Source of the DNA: an uncultured Robiginitomaculum sp.
Lineage (GTDB): Bacteria; Pseudomonadota; Alphaproteobacteria; Caulobacterales; Maricaulaceae
DNA length: 6,761 nucleotides
Assembly: GCA_938003555.1 (NCBI GenBank)
Contig: CALKXN010000224.1
Span: 1 to 6,761, forward strand
Direction of reading: 5' to 3'
The notes under the pieces are model-generated. The model ran no database searches and was not told the origin of the DNA. It saw only the letters and a program-made list of their open reading frames with translations. This document shows, in pieces, positions 1 through 5,934 of this stretch; the first letter of the stretch is position 1, and every line of letters begins with the position of its first letter. Both the position numbers and the translations under genes were made by a program.

Positions 1-2039
1 TCCGCGCTGCGCACAATGATGGAACAAAATGAACGTAAACCTTTAGCTTGGAGATGCGTTTGCGCGGCCCCGACGCAGAGGATCATGGGCGCGGCGATGC
101 GGCTCTCGCTTTGGTTTTGATCAGAGAGAACAACATATTCCGCGCCGCCTTCAACAGCGGCCTCGCACTCTGATTTTATCCGTTCCAGCGCGCCCCGCAG
201 GCTATCACCGGCAACGGCATCAGCGGCAGGAACATCAAATGTGCAGTCAATAACTGCAACAGACTTTCCCATCATTTTAGCAAAACGCTCATACATCCCA
301 TTGGTCAAAACAGGACTTTCAAGAACAAACATTTTGTCTGTTTGCGCTTTACTTTCGGCAAGGATATTTCCCAAATTCCGGAATCGGGTTTTCAGCCCCA
401 TCACGCGAGTTTCACGCAATGGATCAATGGGCGGGTTGGTCACTTGGCTAAAGTTTTGACGGAAGAAATGCGATAGCGGGCGGTATTGTTCGGAGAGAAC
501 CGCCAGCGGTGTATCATCCCCCATAGAACCGATGGCTTCTTTGGCATTTTCTGCCATGGGCGAGAGGATCAATTCCATATCTTCCATGGTTTGACCACAG
601 GCGAGTTGGCGGCGCATTAAGTCTTCGGATGAGAAGAGCTGCGCAGGTTCTGAGCCCACCAATTCTTTATCTAAATCAACGGATGATTTTAGCCATTTTT
701 TATAGGGGCGCGACGCGGCCAATTTATCCATGATTTCCGTGCTGTCATAGAATTTAGCATTATCCAGATCGAGCGCAATCATGCGACCAGGTTTCAACGC
801 GCCTTTGTCAATAATATCGGCTTCATCCAGCGGGCACATACCCGTCTCTGACCCTACCGCCAGCAGGCCGTCATCTGTGATTGCGTAGCGCAAAGGACGC
901 AGGCCATTGCGATCCAAACCCGCCATGCACCAATGACCATCATAAGCCACCAACGCCGCAGGGCCATCCCATGGCTCCATGACCGCGTTGCAATATTCAT
1001 ACAGGCTGCGCCAATCATCAGGCATCAAATCGCCGCGTTTAGAATAGGCTTCGGGCACCAGCATTGTTTTCGCCATCGGCGCATTGCGGCCCGCGCGCAC
1101 GAGAAGCTCATAGACTTGATCGAGCGCCGCGCTGTCGCTGCCGCCCGCTTGGATGATCGGTTTAACCTCGTCGGCCTGATCGCCAAAGGCCCTGCTGGCC
1201 ATACGAATTTCGTGGCCCTTCATGTGGTTGACATTCGCCTTAAGCGTATTGATTTCGCCATTATGGGCGATCATGCGGAAAGGCTGCGCCAGTGCCCATT
1301 GCGGGAATGTATTGGTGCTGTAGCGCTGATGGTAAAGCGCTACGCGTGAGACAAAGCGCTCATCTTTGAGATCAGGGAAGAAATTATCAATATCTTCGGC
1401 AAGGAACATGCCTTTATAGATGATCGTCTGCACGGACAGAGAACAGATATAAAAACTTGGAATGGCCTGCGCGACGACGGCCTTTTCAATGCGGCGGCGC
1501 ACAATATATAATTCACGCTCCAGCGTATCGCCCTTGCGCCCCTTCGGGTCACGGAACATGACCTGCTCAATGGCGGGGCGGGTATCTTTGGCTTTGTCGC
1601 CAATCACATCCAGATTGATCGGAACCTGACGCCAGCCATAAATATAAAACCCTTCGCGTAGAAGCTCGGCTTCGACGATAGTCCGCGAGCGCTCTTGGGC
1701 CGCAAAATCTGTGCGCGGCATAAAGATCATGCCCACCGCGATTTTAGCATTGGGCGGTTTATGACCCGTGCGCTCGACTTGGGCTTTGAAAAACTCTTGC
1801 GGAATATCAAGGCGGATGCCGGCTCCGTCCCCAGTTTTCCCATCGGCGTCAACCGCGCCGCGATGCCAAATATTTTTGAGCGCTTCAATTGCCTTTACAA
1901 CCACGTCGCGTCGCGGTTCTCCGGCCATACTCGCCACCATGCCAACCCCGCAAGCATCGTGCTCCATAGACGGATCATAAGCATGCGCCGCCATAAGCGC
2001 GTCGCGTGATGTTTCATATTTTGTGAGCCAATTAGACAT
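1..2039 (-). CDS. gltB: Glutamate synthase (NADPH) large subunit, N-terminal part (cut by window edge)
   Basis: This is the large (alpha) subunit of cytosolic NADPH-GOGAT, which makes two glutamates from glutamine and 2-oxoglutarate. The frame is open from the ATG at 2039 to the left edge, giving 679 codons of a protein usually about 1500 residues long. The first 29 residues look like the usual propeptide, because the class II glutamine amidotransferase nucleophile is Cys30 in HDACGVG. Other visible signatures are HRGAVDADGKTGDGAG just downstream, HQRYSTNTFPQW from residue 237, AHNGEINT (258-265), GGSDSAALD (299-307) and DRNGLRPLRY from residue 376. Residues from about 450 to the edge match the central domain. 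The FMN, 3Fe-4S and C-terminal beta-helix regions lie outside the window. The start is supported by the propeptide length and a purine-rich AGAGAG five bases upstream. The start codon overlaps the stop of the upstream gene (ATGTCTAA), which suggests translational coupling. Confidence 0.97.
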   Translation of the reverse strand, partial: MSNWLTKYETSRDALMAAHAYDPSMEHDACGVGMVASMAGEPRRDVVVKAIEALKNIWHRGAVDADGKTGDGAGIRLDIPQEFFKAQVERTGHKPPNAKIAVGMIFMPRTDFAAQERSRTIVEAELLREGFYIYGWRQVPINLDVIGDKAKDTRPAIEQVMFRDPKGRKGDTLERELYIVRRRIEKAVVAQAIPSFYICSLSVQTIIYKGMFLAEDIDNFFPDLKDERFVSRVALYHQRYSTNTFPQWALAQPFRMIAHNGEINTLKANVNHMKGHEIRMASRAFGDQADEVKPIIQAGGSDSAALDQVYELLVRAGRNAPMAKTMLVPEAYSKRGDLMPDDWRSLYEYCNAVMEPWDGPAALVAYDGHWCMAGLDRNGLRPLRYAITDDGLLAVGSETGMCPLDEADIIDKGALKPGRMIALDLDNAKFYDSTEIMDKLAASRPYKKWLKSSVDLDKELVGSEPAQLFSSEDLMRRQLACGQTMEDMELILSPMAENAKEAIGSMGDDTPLAVLSEQYRPLSHFFRQNFSQVTNPPIDPLRETRVMGLKTRFRNLGNILAESKAQTDKMFVLESPVLTNGMYERFAKMMGKSVAVIDCTFDVPAADAVAGDSLRGALERIKSECEAAVEGGAEYVVLSDQNQSESRIAAPMILCVGAAQTHLQAKGLRSFCSIIVRSA

Positions 2040-2640
2040 GGGAACTCTCTTTATATTTCAATTTTTCTGCCAATGTTTGACTGGAGCGCATTACACTCCA
2101 TAATTCATCCGTGAAATTTGTGTTGTCATCGTAACTAAGCGTCACTTTATACCCCCCAACATCGAACCCACGAGGCAGATCAACATCAAGAATTTCAAAT
2201 GGACTTGGGCCAGGTAGATTAAACGTTGCTGTTTCATCAAATTCAGTTTCTGGAGCAGCCCGCTGTCTCGACTTATAGAATTTGGGAGTAAATCGAGATT
2301 CATACTCAGAATCAAAAAACACACAAATTTCACTTGAAAACATATTGGGCCAAGAAATTAATGCGGCAATGGATGATTGCGGAGGCTCAACCTGTTCGCT
2401 TTCGATTATTGAAAAACACTTCATTAGTGCGATCAAACCATCCCGGCGATAATCTACACTGCCGCTTCGGTCATCTATAAGGTGACCGGCACATCCAATT
2501 TTAAAATTCCAAAATTTATGTTCCGCATTTTTATGCGCAGCGAGAGCTTTAGCGTAACTTCCGCGCTCGCGCTCCGGCCATTTTTGCAGCGTTTCCAATT
2601 CACGAGCGGTTCTACGCCTTCTGAAAAATCCTTCGGACAT
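2032..2640 (-). CDS. Hypothetical protein, DUF3916-like, between gltB and the GFA-like gene
   Basis: This 202-residue soluble protein has no signal peptide or membrane segment. I do not know its function. The block PNMFSSEICVFFDSEY, followed later by LPRGFDVGGYKV and DELWSVM, recalls the DUF3916 family as I remember it (a PN-F-SE-x-x-x-FFD core, then a P-x-GF-x-x-x-GY segment and an ELW ending). That assignment is from memory and tentative. The N-terminus is very basic (FFRRRRTARELE) and a FWNFKIGC motif lies near residue 44. The start ATG has AAGG six bases upstream and sits 2 bp after the GFA-like gene. Its TAA overlaps the gltB start by 8 bp, so it is translated as part of the glt operon. 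Its G+C is about 43% by hand count over 2041-2640, against about 55% in flanking genes, which suggests later acquisition. That it is real is well supported by the operon fit; its function is unknown. Confidence 0.8.
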   Translation of the reverse strand: MSEGFFRRRRTARELETLQKWPERERGSYAKALAAHKNAEHKFWNFKIGCAGHLIDDRSGSVDYRRDGLIALMKCFSIIESEQVEPPQSSIAALISWPNMFSSEICVFFDSEYESRFTPKFYKSRQRAAPETEFDETATFNLPGPSPFEILDVDLPRGFDVGGYKVTLSYDDNTNFTDELWSVMRSSQTLAEKLKYKESSHV

Positions 2641-2642
2641 GG

Positions 2643-3080
2643 TTAGCCTTCATCTCCGTCTACGCTTTGGCGCGCCATAAATTCGGCGATGACTTGCTCG
2701 CCTGTTTTGTGGGGGACATCCGTCGGGAGGACTTCATAGCCGCCCGCTTCGTCTGTAAATATCCGGCTGCTGATCTGGCCAGGGGCACTATCGAACAGCC
2801 CCAAGCTAACGCTGGCCTGCTCCGGCATCGCCTTCATCCGCCAGCTCAGCGTTGCGCCGCACTCGGCGCAAAAACCGCGCTCGGCATAATCCGAAGAGCT
2901 AAACCATTTCAGGCTTTTCCCAGAGAACGTGACGCCGCCCTCAAAATGGGCCGCGTAAAACGCCCCGCCCGCATTTTGACGGCGACACATCGCGCAGTGA
3001 CACGCATCGGCGTCCGTCATCGCGCCTTTAGCGATAACAGAAACGCCGCCGCACAGACATTGTCCTTTAAGCTCGCTCAT
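2643..3080 (-). CDS. GFA/CENP-V (Mss4-like fold) zinc-binding family protein
   Basis: This 145-residue protein belongs to the GFA family, named after glutathione-dependent formaldehyde-activating enzyme. It carries the family's zinc ligands in the usual order: Cys8 and Cys10 in GQCLCGG, Cys27, Cys29 and Cys32 in ACHCAMCRR, and Cys71 and Cys74 in GFCAECG. The length fits a single-domain member. Most family members have no proven substrate, and the original formaldehyde-glutathione activity should not be assumed. A small-molecule or thiol-adduct role is only a family-level guess. The ATG lies 3 bp after the gltD stop, with GGAG six bases upstream inside the end of gltD. The next gene follows after 2 bp, so it is co-transcribed with both GOGAT subunits. 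Nothing in the sequence explains a link to glutamate synthesis. No frameshift or missing ligand is seen. Confidence 0.93.
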   Translation of the reverse strand: MSELKGQCLCGGVSVIAKGAMTDADACHCAMCRRQNAGGAFYAAHFEGGVTFSGKSLKWFSSSDYAERGFCAECGATLSWRMKAMPEQASVSLGLFDSAPGQISSRIFTDEAGGYEVLPTDVPHKTGEQVIAEFMARQSVDGDEG

Positions 3081-3083
3081 ACC

Positions 3084-4511
3084 TTACTCCGCTGCTTCGA
3101 GTTGGGATGCGCGTTCCAGCTCTGTCAGATAGCCATGCATATGCTCTGCCGCGTCGCGGCCTTCGCGAATGGCCCAGACGACGAGTGACGCGCCGCGCAC
3201 AATATCACCCGCCGCGTAAACGCCCGGCAGATTTGTTTCGAATGTTAGCGGATTAACGCGCACAGTTCCCCAGCGCGTTGTCGTAAGCTGCTCGGTCAGA
3301 ACTTTCATGTCTTCGGGTAGAAAGCCCAAAGCCTTGATGACCAGATCGGCAGGCACATCAAATTCCGCGCCCTCAATAGCCTCAGGGGATTGGCGACCGG
3401 ATTTATCCTTCGCGCCAAGACGCATGCGATCCGCGCGTACGGATGAGGCCGTGCCATTATCATCGTGAACAGACTTCGGAGAGGCGAGCCATTCAAACAC
3501 AACGCCTTCTTCGATGGCATTGGCCGTCTCGCGGCGAGAACCGGGCATATTGGCGTGGTCTCGGCGGTACAGACACGTCACGGATTTCGCGCCTTGGCGC
3601 ACGGCCGTGCGCACGCAGTCCATCGCCGTATCGCCGCCGCCAATCACAACGACATTCTTATCCTCAGCCGTTTCGCCGGGAATTTTATCACCAAGACTAC
3701 GTTTGTTGCTGGCAATTAAGAAATCCAGCGCAGGCGTTACGCCATCGGCCCCGCCGCCCGGAACATTAAGATCACGGGCATTATAAACGCCCGTTGCGAT
3801 CAAAACGCTATCGTGTTTTTCGCGGAGTTTCTCAAAGCTAATATCGGTACCGATATTCACGCCAAGTTCAAATTTAATGCCGCCCTCTTCGAGGCGCTTT
3901 GTGCGGCGCTGCACGATCTCTTTATCGAGTTTAAAGTTCGGAATGCCATAGATCAAAAGACCGCCCGCGCGGTCATGGCGATCATAAACCGTAACCTGCC
4001 AGCCTTGCCAGCGCAGCTGCTCAGCTGCGGCGAGTCCTGCGGGGCCCGCGCCAATAACACCAACAGACAAACCACGCTCGCGGCGCGGGGTGATGGGCGC
4101 AACCCAATCATTTTCCCACGCTGTGTCTGACAGGAAGCGCTCGACGCTTCCGATTGTCACTGTGCCATGGCCAGATTGTTCAATGACGCAAGAGCCTTCG
4201 CAGAGGCGATCTTGGGGACAGATACGTCCACAGATTTCAGGCATATTATTCGTCGCCGCTGAAACGCGGTAAGCCTCTTCGGTGCGCCCTTCTGCAGTAA
4301 GCTTTAGCCAATCCGGGATATTATTCTGGAGCGGGCAATGGTTTTGACAAAACGGCACGCCGCATTGACTGCATCTGCTGGCCTGTTCTTGGGCTTTGAT
4401 GCCGATATAGTCGCCGTAAATCTCCAGAAAGTCCTCACGGCGCTCTGTCGCGTCGCGTTTTTCCGGCATCTCCCGCTCGGTATCTACAAATTGTAGCATT
4501 TTATCTGCCAT
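3084..4511 (-). CDS. gltD: Glutamate synthase (NADPH) small subunit
   Basis: This is the small (beta) subunit of NADPH-GOGAT. It oxidises NADPH at FAD and passes electrons through Fe-S clusters to GltB. From the ATG at 4511 it has 475 residues, the usual family length. The N-terminal ferredoxin-like region has two Cys groups: Cys47, 50, 55 and 59 (RCSQCGVPFCQNHCP), and Cys94, 98, 104 and 108 (CGRICPQDRLCEGSC). The FAD Rossmann motif GAGPAG is at 154-159, and the NADPH-binding motif GGGDTA at 291-296 is followed by MDCVRTAVRQGAKSVTCLYRR. The C-terminal FAD contact is AAGDIVRGASLVVWAI. I chose 4511 because AGGA lies eight bases upstream and MADKMLQFVD aligns with E. coli MSQNVYQFID; the longer frame from 4541 begins with TTG. 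It is the first gene of the operon, upstream of gltB, with two small genes between them. Confidence 0.97.
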   Translation of the reverse strand: MADKMLQFVDTEREMPEKRDATERREDFLEIYGDYIGIKAQEQASRCSQCGVPFCQNHCPLQNNIPDWLKLTAEGRTEEAYRVSAATNNMPEICGRICPQDRLCEGSCVIEQSGHGTVTIGSVERFLSDTAWENDWVAPITPRRERGLSVGVIGAGPAGLAAAEQLRWQGWQVTVYDRHDRAGGLLIYGIPNFKLDKEIVQRRTKRLEEGGIKFELGVNIGTDISFEKLREKHDSVLIATGVYNARDLNVPGGGADGVTPALDFLIASNKRSLGDKIPGETAEDKNVVVIGGGDTAMDCVRTAVRQGAKSVTCLYRRDHANMPGSRRETANAIEEGVVFEWLASPKSVHDDNGTASSVRADRMRLGAKDKSGRQSPEAIEGAEFDVPADLVIKALGFLPEDMKVLTEQLTTTRWGTVRVNPLTFETNLPGVYAAGDIVRGASLVVWAIREGRDAAEHMHGYLTELERASQLEAAE

Positions 4512-4519
4512 AGCGCCCA

Positions 4520-4523
4520 TCCT
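4520..4523 (-). promoter_or_regulatory. Ribosome binding site that fixes the gltD start
   Basis: Read on the minus strand this is AGGA, eight bases before the ATG at 4511. Upstream in-frame candidates are poorer: a TTG at 4541 has no such site, and the ATG at 4520 overlaps the AGGA itself. This supports the 475-residue form of GltD over the 485-residue open frame. Confidence 0.6.
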
Positions 4524-4565
4524 GCATAACTGCGTGGTCAATTTGAGCGCTCTTAGCTTTAGGAA

Positions 4566-4596
4566 AATAGAATGGCAAGATGCGACACTTTGTCAA
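4566..4596 (-). promoter_or_regulatory. Predicted promoter of the gltD-GFA-DUF-gltB operon
   Basis: Reading the minus strand, a perfect TTGACA -35 hexamer lies at 4596-4591. The -10 is weak: TCTATT at 4571-4566 after a 19-base spacer (4 of 6 matches to TATAAT), or TTCTAT one base earlier after an 18-base spacer. Transcription would start near 4558, giving a leader of roughly 45-50 bases before the gltD ATG. The consensus -35 and the position directly ahead of the operon support the call. The long spacer and weak -10 would suit an activated promoter, but this is inference. Confidence 0.45.
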
Positions 4597-4600
4597 TAAT

Positions 4601-4609
4601 TGGTATAAT
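4601..4609 (+). promoter_or_regulatory. Possible extended -10 element facing the CDF gene
   Basis: TGGTATAAT is a consensus TATAAT preceded by the TGn of an extended -10 promoter. No good -35 lies 16-18 bases upstream. If used, it would give a leader of about 170 bases before the CDF gene. It lies immediately beyond the minus-strand TTGACA, so the two promoters would be almost back to back. The same octamer TGGTATAA recurs at 4741-4748. Confidence 0.3.
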
Positions 4610-4680
4610 TTAAGTTTATTATATTCATACTTGATTGATTTTAAACGTTATTTGTAAAATAGACAAAATCGTACAATTAT

Positions 4681-4698
4681 TATATTTTGAAAAATATA
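4681..4698. promoter_or_regulatory. 18-bp perfect dyad, possible operator
   Basis: TATATTTT and AAAATATA form perfect 8-base inverted arms around a 2-base centre (GA). The element sits in the middle of the region between the divergent gltD and CDF genes, where a regulator could act on either. The composition is AT-only in the arms, so chance is more likely than for a mixed sequence. I do not recognise it as a known operator. Confidence 0.3.
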
Positions 4699-4717
4699 CA
4701 TAATAGTGTGGAAAACT

Positions 4718-4729
4718 AGGTCGTGACCT
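4718..4729. promoter_or_regulatory. 12-bp GC-containing dyad upstream of the CDF gene
   Basis: AGGTC and GACCT form perfect 5-base inverted arms around GT. The dyad ends 14 bases before the TATAAC at 4744-4749, so it would overlap the -35 position of a promoter using that -10. It could be an operator for a metal-responsive regulator, but no regulator gene is in the window and the site is short. Confidence 0.22.
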
Positions 4730-4736
4730 CGCAATC

Positions 4737-4754
4737 GTAATGGTATAACAGTGC
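4737..4754 (+). promoter_or_regulatory. Imperfect palindrome over a possible -10 of the CDF gene; Zur-like
   Basis: GTAATGGTATAACAGTGC has an imperfect dyad (6 of 9 positions pair) with a core close to the ATGTTATAACAT pattern that I recall for Zur boxes of alphaproteobacteria. It also contains TGGTATAAC, a plausible extended -10 that would start transcription about 33 bases before the CDF ATG. Zur control of a zinc exporter would make sense, but the match is from memory and imperfect. Confidence 0.25.
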
Positions 4755-4789
4755 GCGACTTGACCAATTAGAATGTGACGTAAACCCAA

Positions 4790-5851
4790 ATGACCCCCAA
4801 AGAGACAGATAATGTCAATAATGGCGCAGCGGTGCATGATCATAACTGCGCGGACCCGACTTTGCACGACCCTGCCGCAAAGGTGAGCGCTGCGCCTGTC
4901 GCCGCGCATATCGGATCATTAGGGCAACTCTCTGCGCCTGGACGCCTCGACCCTGACGAGGCAGCACGCATTACCCGCCGCATCACCAGTTACAGCGTGG
5001 CGGTCGGCGTCATCTTGTCCATTATGAAATATTTCATTTGGCAAGAGTCCCATTCCGTGGGCGTTTTGTCCTCCCTCGTGCATAGCGGACTGGACCTCGC
5101 CGCCGCTCTCGCCACATTCTTCGGCGTGCGCTACGCCGCGCGCGCGCCGGATGCCACCCATAGCTATGGCCGCGGCAAGGCCGAAGGGTTTGTGGCTGTG
5201 CTTCAAGCCTGCCTTGTTCTCTTCTCCGCCAGCCATATTGGTGAAGAAGCCATTCACCGCATCATGGAACCCCAAGCCGTTGAGCAAGGCCTCGCAACAA
5301 TTGTTGTGATGGGGATCGCCATCGCAATGACCTTTTGGCTCCTTATGGCCCAAGGCCACGCCATAGCCGCAACAGGCAGCGTCGCTATTGCTGGCGACCG
5401 CGCGCATTATTTATCGGATATGGCAGCCAATATTGCCGTCGTCATTGGCGTTGCCCTCGCCGCATTCACGCCCTTCGCCCTCGCTGATGGCCTTATCGCG
5501 CTGTTAATTTCTGCATGGCTTATTTACACCGCGTTTAAAGTGGGGCGGTTGGCTTTTCGGCAGCTTATGGATTTGGAACTGCCCGATAGTGAGCGGGACT
5601 ATATCCGCGATCTCGCCGCGAGTGACCCGCAAATTATACGCGTCAAAGACCTGCGCACCCGCGCCTCCGGCCCGCATGTGCACATTCAAATGCACGCTGA
5701 ACTCGCATCAGATATATCTTTGGTCCAAGCACATGACATCATCAGCGCCGCCGAAGCGCGGATCCTTGTCGCCTTCCCTGCCGCAGACGTGACCATACAT
5801 CCTGACCCCCAAGGTCATGACCATGGCAATGAACGGTTCCGGCGCGGGTAA
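4790..5851 (+). CDS. Cation diffusion facilitator (FieF/YiiP-like) divalent metal exporter
   Basis: This is an inner-membrane metal/proton antiporter of the CDF family, 353 residues long. A hydrophilic 60-residue N-terminus, with His16, His18, Cys20 and His26, comes before TM1 (about 66-84). TM2 (about 90-113) holds His98 and Asp102, and TM5 holds His206 and Asp210. These four line up with the transport-site residues Asp45, Asp49, His153 and Asp157 of E. coli YiiP, with His replacing the first Asp. The loop motif THSYGRGKAEG (123-133) has Arg128 where YiiP has His75. The cytoplasmic domain (about 261-340) keeps DLRTRASGP, His302, His315, His337 and Asp339, while Lys286 replaces YiiP His232. 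The substrate is probably Zn(II), by inference. The ATG is the first after an in-frame TAA at 4781, but no Shine-Dalgarno is visible, so a later start (TTG 4862 or GTG 4883) is possible. Confidence 0.93.
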   Translation: MTPKETDNVNNGAAVHDHNCADPTLHDPAAKVSAAPVAAHIGSLGQLSAPGRLDPDEAARITRRITSYSVAVGVILSIMKYFIWQESHSVGVLSSLVHSGLDLAAALATFFGVRYAARAPDATHSYGRGKAEGFVAVLQACLVLFSASHIGEEAIHRIMEPQAVEQGLATIVVMGIAIAMTFWLLMAQGHAIAATGSVAIAGDRAHYLSDMAANIAVVIGVALAAFTPFALADGLIALLISAWLIYTAFKVGRLAFRQLMDLELPDSERDYIRDLAASDPQIIRVKDLRTRASGPHVHIQMHAELASDISLVQAHDIISAAEARILVAFPAADVTIHPDPQGHDHGNERFRRG

Positions 5852-5923
5852 AATATTTTTCTTTGCCCCCATCTGAAACTTGCAAGCCGCCACAGATTAT
5901 GGTGTTCTGCATCTTAAAATTTA

Positions 5924-5928
5924 AAGGA
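5924..5928 (+). promoter_or_regulatory. Ribosome binding site of the secreted-protein gene
   Basis: AAGGA lies six bases before the ATG at 5935. It is the clearest Shine-Dalgarno on the plus strand. It decides that the plus-strand reading frame here is the real gene, not the long open frame on the opposite strand. Confidence 0.6.
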
Positions 5929-5934
5929 TCAAAC

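Noticed and set aside
933..1349. 138-codon open frame on the plus strand
   Set aside because: It is antisense to the gltB region encoding conserved glutamine amidotransferase motifs.
2667..3188. 173-codon open frame on the plus strand
   Set aside because: It lies antisense to the GFA-like gene and the end of gltD, whose motifs are clear. No family features are seen in its product.
4512..4541. Longer gltD start at TTG 4541
   Set aside because: TTG is a weak start, the extra ten residues are not in homologues, and AGGA is placed correctly for the ATG at 4511.
4651..4667. TTTGT-N7-ACAAA inverted repeat
   Set aside because: Five-base AT-rich arms with a 7-base spacer are expected by chance in such a sequence.
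4625..4909. 94-codon open frame on the minus strand in the divergent promoter region
   Set aside because: It overlaps the CDF start, has unusual composition, and would fill the promoter region. No ribosome binding site or family match supports it.
4919..5407. 162-codon open frame on the minus strand
   Set aside because: It is antisense to the transmembrane part of the CDF gene; the product has no recognisable features.
5852..5934. Possible terminator or promoter between the CDF gene and the secreted-protein gene
   Set aside because: There is a T-rich run but no GC-rich hairpin before it. TTGCAA at 5880 has only a poor -10 (TGTTCT) 17 bases on, so neither call is supportable.
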